Part shown: positions 11,396-26,645 of the stretch, one piece after another | Layout of the letters: each line of letters begins with the position of its first letter | How positions within the stretch are numbered: the stretch's first letter is position 1 | Source of the DNA: Costus lasius | Taxonomy: Eukaryota > Streptophyta > Magnoliopsida > Zingiberales > Costaceae | Length of the DNA stretch: 64,000 bases | Assembly: GCA_027563935.2 (NCBI GenBank) | Contig: CM050446.2 | Span: 110,278,499-110,342,498 of the forward strand | Reading direction: 5' to 3' | The notes under the pieces: model-generated | What the model saw: only the letters and a program-made list of their open reading frames with translations | Database searches by the model: none | What the model was told of the DNA's origin: nothing | Made by a program: the position numbers and the translations under genes

Positions 11396-12790
11396 TGATG
11401 CAGGATGGGATTCCTTGCGCAAGGATCTTCCTTAGGTAAGTAGCTCTAGTGTAACAAGGAAGCAAAGGTTTCAAGCAATGCAAGTTGAGCGGCAATTTTA
11501 TCTACATGAATATGGAAGGAAAGCACCTGAGGCCCCCTTGAGGAAGGGGGCCGAATCCCTTTGATCCTACTCAGCTAGCTTGAGTTGTATCCCAGCAATA
11601 GGATCGGCTTCCTTCCACAAGCTTCTGTGAGATCTCATCAAACAAAGGATGGCGGCGAGGTTTGCGCTTCAGCTGGACGTGAGCGGGGGACGTTGAGGGT
11701 TCCGCAGGTGGGATGGAGCAAGAACAGAGGGAGAAGAGAAAAGAAGGGAAATGGGGAAGAGAAGGATAATTAGAGGGGCCAGCGGCTCACCCTCAACAAC
11801 GCAAGACAAGGGGCCAAGACAAGGGGCCAGCGGTTCACCCTTGAACAAGCAAGAACGAGGGGTCGTAGGCTCACCCTCAATAGGGAACAAGATGGAGGGG
11901 CCAAGGGCTCACCCTCAAGGATCGCAAGGGGCCATGGCACTCCCTTACACATGCAACGCATGGCTAACAGAGAATTGAGTTCATTCAAAATATCATTAAC
12001 TTGTGAAGTGAGAAAATTACATGGGCTTTAAACCAAGCCCCCCCAACGGTTACATTTGCACGCTCAGCTCTCTCTCCTTTGACCTTCAACGGTAACAAGG
12101 TTGGAAACTGGGTTCACGGTCACAAATCTGGGTTACATGCTGGATTCTTACATTTGGTTACTTGATTGGACTTTAATGATGGCTGATTGGATAATGAAAG
12201 CTGTAGATGTGGTCGGCTGCTTGTGGTTGGACATGAGTAGGATTTGAAATTATATATCTTGACTGATTGTTGACTTGCTAGACATCTCGGTTTGGCTGCT
12301 TGGAATTGCCTTGGTCTTTGATGCAGGCGATTCTTGCTTGATGTTGACTTATGCCAATGGATGATATTGTAATTAGTCTCAGCTGGTTCTTTGTAGTTGA
12401 CTGAAGATTGACTTCGCTTGGTGTTGCCTTTGTTTTGATGTTGGCTTGTACCATTGATATGAAAGAAAGCCTTGATGTTGGGGAGCCTTGGTGCCATGTA
12501 AGAGTGCATACATGTGTGAATTCCCTAGGCTATAACAACCTACTACATCAATTACAAAGTAAAACAAAGATTTGTCAAAATAAACCTAGACTACAACCTA
12601 ACTAGAACATCAACACACAAGTGTTCATATTACAAAATTGTCCAACAACTAGTCTTACAACCATCAAGACTAGCTTGGACCACAATTCAAGAGCTTATCA
12701 AGCTGAGCAATTAAAGATAAACAACAATAAGAACAAGTTTCCAACATGATGTCAAAATGCAATTAAATTCTGGAAGATGCTCCTACATCA
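11396..12790 (-). repeat. 5' LTR of the gag-only element
   Basis: Right copy of the LTR, 5' LTR on the minus strand, expected to hold the promoter. It keeps the hairpin (about 11529-11550) and minisatellite of the left copy. Confidence 0.9.
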
Positions 12791-12795
12791 GTGTG

Positions 12796-15460
12796 CGACC
12801 CTGTAGGTTCCTCTGACGTTGGCAGTGATGAACTAAAGTTATCACAAGCTGTGAGTGGCACCTAGCAGTGCATCACTGCTACCCAAGTCATCTGAATGGA
12901 TATCGACATCAACATCCCCATCATCGCAACAAGGTACCGATGCATTACAGTCTCTTTGCCAAATTGATATCCGATTGGACAAGTGTGTTACCACTTATTT
13001 TCACCCAATCTCATGGTCATGACTAAATCAGGCTTTCACCTGGGTATGACCATACACTTTCAGTCATAGAACCATAGGGGGGCCCGTGGATATCAAGCTT
13101 CCCTCTGGAAAGGGCAAATCCTCTGTCTGTCTATTGATCTTCTTATATGGGTCATGACATACTCAATGACAACCGTTATGACCTCCCAACTACGGTGAGG
13201 TGTTAGTTTCCATCAAAGCATGTCCCTAACCATATAGAAGAGTAATTGACCTCAAGTCAAGGGATCGATGCATCTCTTGTCACTTGTGAGGATAACTCAT
13301 GAGACCAAGTTAGAGCCTCACAGCGGGTTGGTCCAGTATATCCACCACTGATATACCCATATGTCTGTGTTAACACTTTATGCATAACCAGCCCATATAC
13401 TAATCTCACATATACCATAGCTGTCCTATATCCACTAAGGTATATTGACTAAGGACAAGAGTTTGAGCATAGATCCAATCTGTCTCTAGGGACATTATCA
13501 TGCAAGTACACAATCACAGATGTAAACAAAGCATAATAACAACAATGCCAGAATGATATATATATAAAATATCATAGTCAAGTAGTACAAAAGATAAACC
13601 AAGAATAGGTCTTAGGGTATAAACACCAACAGGTACCACCTGATACTTACCTAAAGTGATCTTCTACTCTCGTGGCATATCATTTTAGATAAATCCATTG
13701 AGTTCTATGAAAGATTATTGTACCCTCGAATGAACCCTAACTACCTTTGTGTTAGAGGTTCACAAGTTCTACTTAGGGGATCTGCCAACACGATCCTCCT
13801 TGCAGTCAGGATCGTGTCGACTAACACACAACACCACGTGGCTAAAGCAATATCATGAAATAACTACAACTAAGTAAAATATGCTCATATAATACTCAAA
13901 ATAACAGAATAAGTTCATATCACAAGATAGAAAGTGTCAACGGGCTTCAACCAAGTCCCGATTAAGGTTTTACGCTACAAGAGCCATATTAATCCGCACA
14001 AATCTCTCCAAATAATCAAGAAAATTACAAGCAAACGCTAAGGGAAGGAAGGAGAAGGGAAATCGAATGTTTCCCCATGGTATAGTGAAGATCCATTGCG
14101 AAATCGCTTCAAAATCCCCTTCCGAAGAGTTGTTGCTTGTTTCTTTCGCCCTAGCCACTTCGCCAATCAATTTCCGTGTAATCTACCAATGAAAAAGAGA
14201 AATTTTTTATCCTCCTAATTCGCCTCCCTCTTAGCTTCCTAAAATATATTTTTCCTCCTTTTTTGAAATTTTTCTGAGTTTTAAATCAAGTAAAAAACTG
14301 GAAGGATCTCCAAATGTCAGTCGCGATCACTGGTGAACTCCAGAATTTTCACCCAGCCGTGAAGTGTTATGTGCAAATCTGAGAAATAAGAATCACGGTC
14401 AAAGATTTTCATGCTCACCTGGCCGTGAAGGTTACTGTTTATTTCTAGGAAAAATTTGCTTTGGTGAAGTCATGGTCGAACATCAAAATCTTGCGTTAGC
14501 TGTAAAGTATTTTGTGAAGTTTCAGACCTTCATGCAAATCACGGGTGAATCCCGAAATCTTAGGCTAGCCGTGATTTTTAAATAAACTCTGATTGATCCC
14601 AAATTTACTGTGTAGGCTTATCTCTTCATAAGAAATCACTCTATGACTTTAGAATATCAAAAAGCTCCAAAGATAAGTGATTTTACCAGAAATAGCACAA
14701 AGACAAAAAAAAATGAAGATTATGAAGCAAACAAGTAAATAAGCCTATATGGAAAACATCAAATTTGGCCTTGTTTTGAGATAAAATAATACTAGAAATC
14801 ACTATCAAAATGCAAAACATTAGTTATGCCTCTTGACCTAATTTATTAAATAAGTCGAGTTCAACTTAGCCTATTTGGGTCATAGGTAGTAAACATTATC
14901 TATTTTTCACTTGTTGAACCAAATTGTCAACCCTAATATAGTATATATGATACTTGTTTATATTATGCGATATTGCAATGTGAAGTTAATTAAAAATTTT
15001 AATTTTATTTATTATATATTTTTGTGCATAGATTTACTCTTGAAAAATAACTACTTTAGAATAAAATACATATGAGTTTCACCCATTAGGTTTAAAACAA
15101 ACTAAAAAAATACAGTGTATTGTGTGACACATGAAAGACAAATACATTTTCATAGAGATCTTTTTCACCATGGTTTATGGTTTTTTATTTTAAAAAAAAA
15201 GGAAAATAATTTCTGGTAAACATGTCAATTGGGACTTGGAAGAACATTGACCGATTACATAAACTGATAATTAGCTACAATGATTTTGAATTTTTCAACA
15301 CCATATATATGCTAATATTTTATACGGCTAGTGTACTTTTGAGAATTTACTAGAGCTCTAAAATACTTTCACACAAAAAATAAGTGTGATATTAATGAGC
15401 AAAATAGACAAATATTTATTTTTATCTCTAACATATTTCCCTTAACTATACAAAGACTTG
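12796..15460. other. Spacer made of old repeat remnants, no gene
   Basis: No supported gene. 12796-13650 continues the sequence interrupted by the 5890-12790 element and looks like an old non-coding retroelement piece, though no paired copy lies in the window. The stretch 14310-14580 has spaced CACGG / CCGTGA motifs that recall the hairpin array of the LTR at 3034-4917, suggesting a distantly related LTR fragment. The remainder is AT-rich. Confidence 0.45.
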
Positions 15461-15468
15461 CTCGGAAT

Positions 15469-15963
15469 TAGGGGTGTTCAGAAAAATTGCTAAAACCGTT
15501 CAACTGCAGTTAACCAAATCAGTTTTCGGTTAACTGAACCAAACGGTTCCTTAATCGATCAGTTTTTATACCCAATGATCAGTTATCAGTTCGGGACTTG
15601 GCCAAACCGCCGGTTAACCGACCGAACCGGTATATATTATATTTTAAATAAAATATTTTTTATATATAAAAATAATTATATTTATATAATCGATTAAACC
15701 GATTAATAGCTGAAAATCAACGATTAATCAAAAATATTTATATTTATTTATCTTAAATTAGTTTATAATTTTAAATAATAATAATAATAATAATTATTAT
15801 ATAATATGGTTAACCGAAAATCGTTAGTTACTCATATCGAAAAACCGGTTAACCGAAAAATCAATTAACCAATTCGGGATCGATTTACAATTTTTCCCGA
15901 ACCGATAGATTCAATTTGGTTGAGAAAACCAATGCACGGGTGAACCGAACCGTGAACACCCTA
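15469..15963. mobile_element. hAT-like MITE, family copy A
   Basis: 495-bp element with terminal inverted repeats TAGGGGTGTTCA and TGAACACCCTA. Flanks are CTCGGAAT (15461-15468) and CTCGGAAC (15964-15971), an 8-bp target duplication with one mismatch. The interior is AT-rich with many short GGTTAACCG/CGGTTAA words and encodes nothing. TAGGG termini plus an 8-bp duplication indicate the hAT superfamily; this is inference from ends only. Confidence 0.8.
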
Positions 15964-15971
15964 CTCGGAAC

Positions 15972-16420
15972 TATATTGTTTAACTTGTATTGACAATATA
16001 CACTTTGCCAAAAGCATTATGGTTATTTTAAAATAAAATAGAAAAAATATCATAAATTTATTTGCAATTTATAAAAAGGTGTATCTAATGTACTATCTAT
16101 TAAATGGTATCCCATCTCTAAAACATTTTTCACATGATCCGATGAAGAATTTTATATCTAGGGTTGTATACTTACTCGATGCACATCTAAATGCTCTATA
16201 TTCATCGAATTAAAGTACTTCGATTTCATCCGAGATTGATGTGGAGTATAACATAAATTTAATTATCTTTTAATAAATTAGAAAAATGCATTTGAAAATT
16301 CATCTGTGAATTTTTTTTCTAAATAGGAAATAAATATACATTCAATCTTTTCTTTTCTTATAATTCCTTTGAAATGGGAATACAACAAACGACAACGAGA
16401 ACAACTTCTCAAAGAAGAAA
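15972..16420. other. AT-rich spacer downstream of ADH
   Basis: No gene seen. Two AATAAA motifs on the minus strand at about 16426-16436, some 130 bases beyond the ADH stop codon, could act as its polyadenylation signal. Confidence 0.4.
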
Positions 16421-16565
16421 AGCTCTTTATTTTATTTTCCGCAATGTTACACTTGAAGCTACAAATTTATAACCCTGCAAAATTGTTGTAGCCGTCATCC
16501 ATACGGATGAAGCAAAGCTTTTCTGTTTCTTTTCCGCGCCGGAGTAGTATGAACTCAAAAATGCT

Positions 16566-18962
<2,397 letters not shown>

Positions 18963-19021
18963 ATTTTTAGACAATTTGCTTTCGATCTTCTCCGACTCTG
19001 AGAAGCCCGGAGTTCTGCCCG

Positions 19022-19116
19022 GGTTTAAATAGCTGCAATTGAGAGGGAAGAAGGAAGACGAAACGGAGGTCATTGGGACACGTGTACGATTTCGGATAAA
19101 CTAAGCAGACACGTGT
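19022..19116 (-). promoter_or_regulatory. ADH promoter: TATA box and two G-boxes
   Basis: On the minus strand TATTTAAA at 19024-19031 lies about 60 bases upstream of the ATG and is a plausible TATA box. Upstream are two palindromic CACGTG cores at 19079-19084 and 19110-19115, each in a GACACGTGT context and 31 bp apart, close to three helical turns. G-boxes are established control sites of plant ADH genes, bound by bZIP-type factors in stress responses. Their function here is inferred. Confidence 0.6.
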
Positions 19117-19998
19117 CCCGAGCGTGGCGGGCTAACGTTCAGCGCGCGCGCGTCGCGGTTGTCTTGGGTCTATCGGATCTTAGGGTTTTATTTCTACAAT
19201 CACGGGTCGGGTTCAGTCCGAATCCACCTGGACCTGAATATAGCCGGTCAAACGACAGCCCAACAAAACCGATTTGGGTCTAGTAGCATTTCGTTCCATA
19301 AATAAGGTTTTAAATTTCAGATATAATCGGAATTTGTCTAAACTAATATCAAACACTATACTTAGATTAGGCAAAACTTGACTCTGACCCACCCAGTCAA
19401 TCCATTTATGACTTATTTATAAACAATTACAATCGTGTTTGGGTCATAAATAGGTTAACCCATTTATGATCTAAAAATATTTGGATTTTGTCATGTTGTA
19501 AATGGATTGATCTACTTAACCTGATTACATTATATATTTTTATATATAAATTTTAAATATAGACTCACCCAACTCTCATTGTCAACTCATAAACCTAAAT
19601 TATTATTAAATTTTAATAGGATTTTTATCTATTTATTATTTATGTTTAAAATATAAATGATAAATGATAAATTTAATAAATTGGTTATTGAAGTCATATT
19701 GGGTTGACTTGATTATATTTGGGTTGTGTTCGAATTAGACTGTATGATCTAATTAATTAAACTGAGTCGTATTCAGATTAACTTAATCGGAGTATGGGTC
19801 ACAGCTGACATGATATATTTATAATTGCTGATCTGACAATACTAAACAAATACTATAAGTAACCAGTATATAATATCAGAAATTTCACAATTGCAACTCA
19901 AATACTTTATTCATTCAGGTGATTAGTTCTCCCAAATAGTTCATAAACAATGGAAGTAAATGAAGCAAACTGCTCCTCTCTTCATCATCTGCTGTCAT
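19116..19998. other. Spacer between ADH and the carboxypeptidase gene
   Basis: No gene. A short CG-alternating run lies at about 19140-19155. The stretch 19360-19850 is a dispersed repeat also found at 33878-34391. The rest is AT-rich and would include the 3' UTR of the minus-strand carboxypeptidase gene. Confidence 0.5.
19360..19850. repeat. Dispersed repeat, copy 1
   Basis: About 490 bp that aligns by eye along its length with 33878-34391: shared words include TCGTGTTTGGGTCATAAA versus TCGTGTTCGGGTCATAAA and GGGTCACAGCTGACATGA in both. It is rich in GGGTTGAC-type words. It is non-coding, probably a non-autonomous DNA transposon; its ends are not well defined here. Confidence 0.6.
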
Positions 19999-22850
19999 CT
20001 AATCAATCGGCGGGTATGTAGAATTTGGAAGCCTTTGCCCGTTGACAAATGAGGTGAAGAGGGCAAGGGCTCTGCCTGGCTGCGCATACGGAACCATGTG
20101 AGCTGCACCTCTCACTGTAGAAAAAGTCAAAAGGTTGCCGTACTCCGTCACCCAGCCGCCCACCTTGTAGCAAGGAGAAACATAAATCCTTTACTTCTTT
20201 CGGTCAAAGTAGCTTGAATCATTAGGAGTACTTAATGTAGGAAGAAGATACATAAATTACAAGAAGATGCAGCTTTCAGCTTGAGTTTCATTGCAATTCA
20301 TAATGAACTCATCATTCTGCTCTGGAAAAAGTTAAATTTGACTAAGCTAGCACAAATTCTATGCTTTTTCTGGCTAAAGAAAGGATATATATTTACTTGG
20401 ATTAAGGTAGCACTTTCAGGATCCTTAGTCAAAGCTTAAATGATCAAGATTTCAATGTTGTGAGCATAAATTGCAAGAAACAATAAGAAGAAAAGCAGTG
20501 TGCAACTGAAGTCTCATTGCATTCTTCTCTGGATATATTGGACAGTTTACAAAGTTCAAGAATCCCCAAAATGCTCAAGAATCCACTTTTCTGACCAAAT
20601 GCAATCACAGAAGGTTTGTGTGTGTTATAAAAGACATTTTCAGAATCATAACAAGTGTTTTGATGAGAAATCTAACTAGTATATTGCTGTTCTTCACTAG
20701 TATGAGACATTTCTTACTGTAAGAGAGATATGTATGGTGAAAGATATTTTCAGAACTACAAAATGTGTTTAGCATTTGTGTAGAACACGGGTTCTAATCG
20801 TCGTAGACGAAAGGAAGTCAGTTCCTATAATTGCCAAAATATATTCAAGAAGATCTGGCATCTGAAAACAAGAACATCAGAAGGAAATTGTCACCTGGCC
20901 TTTGTAAAACCAAACACTATATGGCACTGTTACTCCAAATTTCATATCATGAGCTAATTCTCGTACGAGAGTTCGAGATCCTAAGAGCGGGACGACGGCA
21001 TCTTGGTCGCCACTGCAGTTAATCAGATGAATGCTCTTATTGAGAACTGAACTAGGAAAAGAAAATGGATATTTTTCAGTAGATATTGAAACAGAGTTAA
21101 GCAAGAGCCCCTTGCCTGAACACCCAAACTGGTATTTGATGTTTAACTATTCTCTTGATCGAGGGCAGCATACTGATATCAGCATCTGTGTTACTGTAAT
21201 TTAGGACACTGCAGCCAAATATACGAAAAAGAATCAGAAAAAAAAAAACTAATTGTGAAAATTTGCTACCATCTATATGCAGAGAAACAAATTCAATTTC
21301 ACAGCAACTGGCTTGATTATGTGAATGAAATGACTAATTGATATTCAGAAGATCATGTCAAGAGATAATTCATGCAAATAGAGAAGAGAAACAGCAGATT
21401 CCGAATCACTATTTGGTCAAGAAACAAACAATGGATTTTCACTAAAAACCAACAGTCTGAATTGGCCATCATCGACTGATAGTTCACTTAAGTAAAACAA
21501 CAATGTTTCTTCTTTCAAATTCAAGCCATGCTAATTATCTAATTTCCGCTTGAATTCAGTATCGAAAAATACTCAGGCCTCCTCCTTAAGATTATAGGAG
21601 AATCATGTGATCTTGAAGCATAACAAGAAATAACTTGGATATCCTACAAATATGTGCTGATTTTAGTGGACGCTCAATAGGGAAACTTATCAACAATGTG
21701 CAAGTTAAGATATTGATCAATGCTGATAGGAAATGAAGGATTGAACAGGAGAAGAATTGAAACACCTACTAACTGCACATGCTCCAAGGATAAGGTAGCT
21801 TTGTTCGATTAGCATGAAGAGCTTCTTGTACTTCTGGAAGGTTGAAGTAGAAACGCCTTTCGTATGTCATGCAAACATCAACACCCACACTGATCTTAGT
21901 TATCTGAGGTGCACATACACAAAATTAGATCACAACTCCAAAAAAAAAAAGGAACAAAAAAGGGAGAAAATCATTGTATATTGATGAACACAAGGATTTA
22001 CATATTTCCGTAATCTCAACTCTTGCTCCACTATTGATGGATAGCATACGTCTAGAATCACATCATATTCATTTATGTAGTCCCCAACCACAGCATTCGC
22101 AAGATCAAGAGCATCATTGCATGCTTTGCTCACATTGTGAGTAGTACTGAAGGTGTAATCTTCGAAATCGCATTCGCTCATGATCGTAAGACCTATCTCA
22201 TCAGAAATCATTCCATGTGACCAGAAATACTCATAAGTTGCGGGAGCATCCCTATCAAGCTTGAGAAGTGGGTTTCCTATCTGAGCAGCAAAAACAGATA
22301 AAAGCTGAAGAGTCAGAAAGTGAAATAGGAAGAGCAACAAACAATATGGCCTTGAAAACAAGCCTCACAGCAACTCCTTTAATCTTGAACTTGAAACCAG
22401 AAGAGCGCTGATTATGATTTAGGAGAACATTAGCCAGTTGTGGTATGTAGTGTCCTGTTACAATTTTATGGAAAAAATTGGTAAAAGAGTAGTCTAATGC
22501 ACATAATATGGAGTGTCTTGTGACAGTCTTGCAGACCTGCATAGCTTTCTCCAGTCAGAAATAAATCCCTTGATCTGAATTCAGGGAACTTGTCATACCA
22601 TCGAAGCAGAAATATATACATGTCCTCAGCTTCCAAGACAATGATAAAAACCAGTCAATCTAGGCAGGGAACAGATATGTGGACGGAGTTGCAGAAATGT
22701 ACCAGTTGATTCATCTCCAGAATTATAATCAGAAGTTGTATTAGAATAAGACCATCCAACTCCAGCCGGAGATTCAACAAAGAGGAGATTTGATGCTAAC
22801 ATGTTCAGGAAAAAAATATGTCAAAGAATTTGTTTTTTGTTTTTTGTTTG

Positions 22851-22881
<31 letters not shown>

Positions 22882-24152
22882 AAGGTATCTGATCAATCAC
22901 AAGTATAATGGCAGAGGAACCTTTGTTCCATGACTTTTTATTAATGCGAAGGCCTCGCCCATCGCCTCGAGGGTAGAAAGGACCCAGTTCAGTGAAGGCA
23001 CCACCTCCAATCGAAGAACAACCTGGCCCTGCAAATCAGTTCAAGTTCCATATGTATGAAATTGTTCTACAAATCAAATTTCAATCCATCAAATGCTCTA
23101 AGAATGCCCTTAATTGTTCCCAAGATGGGATTTTTTGGGTAAAGAAGGGCTAAGTTGGTGGTTCTTCATTCAATCCATCAAATGCTCAAAGGAGAAGCAG
23201 TGTTTAACTGATCCAACCAAAGTTTCATAATGCTGAATGTTGATCCTCATTTCCACAGCTGTGACTCAATTTAACACATTCCAATTCACAGTTTAGGCAA
23301 GAAAGAATCCAAGAAGTGCATGTCTACGAAGGTTCACTCCCTCCTCAAGAATGAGGACAGTAGGCCAGCATTGTGAATGAAATCCACCAAAAGAGTGGGA
23401 ACAAAAATAAAATTCAACATCACGGTTGACTAAGTTTTGACAGAGAACCCGAGTCTTCGCAATAAAGTTTTCAAAGGTGCATTCAAAAGCATGTGAACAG
23501 TGTTAATGCAATAAAAATTCCAATATGGAAGCTTCGTAGGAAATGGAGTTCCCCTTTCATATATAAAAAAATTCTTCTCCAGCGAAGCATTTTTAAAATA
23601 ATTGCATAGCCATGTGCGAATTTAAGAATTCACACTAGTACGAACAAGTAGGAGAGGTGTTTAACAAAATCAAGGCCACATGAGAAAGTCGCTCTAGATC
23701 GAAGAACCAGAGTCAGCGACAACGAACGCTCACAATAAAACAGTAAAGCCTAGTGAAACCACCGCAGGAGGACACGATCTCAGCAGGAGAGAGAAGGAAA
23801 AGGAGAAATTTTGATGACCAAAACATGGAAATCATAACGACAGTCGGATTCCAACGGGAAAAAGGAGAGATTTTGGCAAAGAGAAAAGCCGGCAAAATTG
23901 AAGAAAGAGCAAACCTCCGTTGAGCCAAAGGGTGAGGGGTTTCTTGTGGGCATTTCCGGCGGCCTCGGCGAAGTAGTAAAAGAGGCTCTTCCCTGATTTA
24001 GCATCCACGTCCACGTAGCCGGCGTACTGCCTGAAACCCACCACCGGCTGCCCAGGCAATCTCACCACCAAGTCCTCTCTGGGAAACGCTCCCACCCCCT
24101 TCGCTGCCGCCACCAGCACCAGAATTAAGCACCGCCAGCGCAGCCACTCCAT
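19999..24152 (-). CDS. Serine carboxypeptidase-like protein (SCPL42-45 type)
   Basis: Secreted or vacuolar serine carboxypeptidase of peptidase family S10, which removes C-terminal residues or acts as an acyltransferase; the substrate is unknown. Exons: 23915-24152, 22921-23028, 22703-22795, 22537-22629, 22369-22454, 22002-22280, 21773-21903, 21116-21208, 20895-21012, 19999-20163; 467 residues if all are joined in frame. A signal peptide covers residues 1-22. Conserved blocks: LTLWLNGG then [22 protein letters not shown], catalytic Ser175 in GESYAGH, Asp378 in DQDAVVP and His435 in RGAAHMVP. I chose the ATG at 24152 over the in-frame one at 24200 because a TATA box at 24216-24224 would place transcription start below 24200, and the signal peptide begins there. 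Intron 8 has a GC donor. The intron 7 donor is irregular: the in-frame junction would need TT, and the nearest GT shifts the frame. The gene may therefore be damaged at this site. Confidence 0.88.
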
Positions 24153-24215
24153 CTCGTAATTCTCCAAAATCCTATGACTTTTCCCTGCTCGCGCCGTCAT
24201 CTGCAGTCTCGCCTG

Positions 24216-24224
24216 CTTATAAAG
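24216..24224 (-). promoter_or_regulatory. TATA box of the carboxypeptidase gene
   Basis: Minus strand CTTTATAAG about 65 bases upstream of the chosen ATG at 24152. Its position argues against the upstream in-frame ATG at 24200 as the translation start. Confidence 0.6.
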
Positions 24225-26637
24225 AGCAGCGGCAGGAGCATAATTAACTGCGCAAACCGCGTGGCGGAAACGATGAAATCTATGAACATTACCGTGCAGG
24301 CTCCGTCTATCGTTATGTGATATTATTCAACATAAAATTAGATAATTCAAGTAAAAAATATACAATCTAAAAATAATCATATAATTTGAATTACAAATAT
24401 AGCTTGTCTTACCTTTAGGATTATTACACTTGTAATTATGGCAAAAATTCTAGGATGATAATTTTGATAATAATTAGTAAACTTTTTTTTTTCAATTCGA
24501 GCTGTTGTGTTGTCTTCTTAGAAAAAATATTATTATGTATTATTTTTTTAAAAAAAATATGAATAATAGTAATTAGTTGTAAAGGTCTTAATTATTGATA
24601 ATTATGTTGTCCATCTTTTGCTTTTCTTTCACAAGAGAAATTAAGTGAAAACTTAGGGGGGCAAATGCAAAACAAAATTAGAGGGGGTTCTACACTTCTA
24701 CTTCTGGGGGAGGGAGCCAGTGGTGCGAAAAAAGATAATCTCTGGGATTGCTCAAGTTACGAGCGAGCGGAGCGGTCGGTGCGACCGCGAAGGAGAGGCG
24801 GAAAGGCGGCGGTGGCGTGGCTCGATGAACGATTATTCGTGCGGGGCGAGCCAATGATGATGAACGAGGAGTTGTACTTTGGCGGATAGCGGTTTAAATT
24901 GAGCTCAGTAGATTGGAAGAGATGAGTGTGAAGCAACGTCACGGCTGACGGTGGCTGGAGCAACAGCGACGGCGGCCCGGAGGAAATTAATTGAATCCGC
25001 CGCCCGTTCGGGCTGTTGCTTCTGGCATTATAACAAAACAAGGAAAAGGAAATTTTGTCTGCTATTTATTGTAACATGCTACGGCCGGACAGTTTTTGGC
25101 TCAATATATTATTGGTTAGGTTAGACATGACCAATCGACATCACGCTGACGTTGGCAAGGAGGCACCCACACACTCGAATGCAATTATGCGACACAAGTG
25201 GGGAGAGGTTTTACCGTGGTCCGTCGCCGTCGACTCTCACGCACGCGCGCACCACGTCCCGGTGGCATCACACTTGATCGAACCTATTTCGCGGCTCAAT
25301 TTAGGTGCACTCACACCTCTCGTTCGAATCGGATGGGGACTTGGATCATCGGTCGTTTAAATTTTGATTTTTACAAGGCCTACCTATCACCACTTGCTAT
25401 CTACTAGCCTAACAGCTTATGCCACGTGTTAATTGCCACATTTGTTTGTCACGTGTCACTACTTCACTAGTGCTATTAGTTGTCAATCGTGTCACAACCC
25501 TATTATCGTGACATATGAGCTGAGCTATTAAGGAGGCAGGGTCGGTATCCTTGTGGATATTCAGTGCCCCAATTGGGTTGCTAAAAATACCCACATTTGG
25601 TCTAATCAAATTGACTCGACCCAACTTTCATGGATAAGGCTTTATTTGACTGACTTTGGGATACATGTACTGACACTTGACCTTATCCCAAACTCAAATC
25701 TAAATATATATTTTTATTACTTATTTATTATAGTACAATCATAACCTTTGTGAAAAAGTGTCATTTTCAATTGAAAATAGCAACTATAATAAAATGTCAA
25801 AATAATTAAACTCAAGTGGATTTTTTTTATTAAATACTCTTTTATTTTATCATGTAATATGTGACTTTTATTTATAAAGAAAAAGTCTTTCTTAATATTT
25901 ATTTATATATAAAATAAAAGTTTTTGGACTCACTATCTCTATGATATTCAGGCTTAAATTTTTGGCCCATCTGCATAAAGCTATAATAATATTTTCAATT
26001 AGGTGAAAATAGTATTATCAAGCCATAGTCTTCTTAATAACATAGGCAAATCTTCAACAAATATCATTATTGAAACTTATCAAATAATAAAAATTAAATG
26101 TTCGACAATAATTGCTATGCATAGCTAGTATTGTGAGCTAACTCTAGCACTAATGGTTTATCCTTTGCCTCTTATAGTCATGTTTAGCCATTAAATAGGT
26201 GAAACACTAATGACTGTATTACTTCTTCTTCCTATCCATCAAAACTAGCAAAGATCCATTTGACCATACACACATCACATTAGCTTGACCGCCTCCCATT
26301 ATAGCGAACTAAGAAATAGAACGAATTGAAGATACACTTGGTTGATCACCACATCCATCTACTAGTACTAATCTAGATCAATTAGTGCCCTCACAACAAA
26401 ATAATATAATTCCTAGACTATTCCTTCTACTATTGATACCTTCTCTTGTTTAGGAGGGAGATAATACTTTTAGATATAATCATAGTATCTTAGATCACCA
26501 CAATCATTCAACCTTGTCCATAAATGATAGTTACTGTGCAATCTAAGATCCAATCATCCATAAATATTTTCTAAGGAGTCAACATTTATAATTTTTCTTC
26601 AAAGATTATATAATTGTAGATAATCTATTATTATGCA
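24225..26637. other. Intergenic region, no supported gene
   Basis: AT-rich DNA with two GC-richer patches (about 24700-25000 and 25060-25360). ORFs in these patches are short, overlap on both strands and show no family motif, so I do not call genes. Nothing else recognised. Confidence 0.5.
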
Positions 26638-26645
26638 TTGCCTAA

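Larger units (their letters stand above)
5890..12790 (-). mobile_element. Complete gag-only LTR retrotransposon (TR-GAG-like)
   Basis: The element has two long, nearly identical LTRs (5890-7272 and 11396-12790), each with a TGATGCAGGA-type terminus and its inverted copy at the other end (the 12781-12790 terminus carries one substitution). A perfect 5-bp target duplication GTGTG flanks it at 5885-5889 and 12791-12795. Next to the right LTR the minus strand carries a TGGTATCAGAG initiator-tRNA-Met priming site (11384-11394), so the element reads right to left. The only coding region is a gag-like ORF at 7309-9252; no protease, reverse transcriptase, RNase H or integrase motif is visible. It must depend on enzymes supplied in trans. 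High LTR similarity suggests recent insertion. This architecture is known as TR-GAG; assignment to that class is inference. Confidence 0.9.

Noticed and set aside
24153..24200. Upstream in-frame ATG at 24200 as the carboxypeptidase start
   Set aside because: It lies too close to the TATA box at 24216-24224 to be within the transcript, and the signal peptide begins at 24152.
24665..25407. ORFs of 69-101 codons in GC-rich patches
   Set aside because: No domain, short, and frames on both strands; composition explains them.
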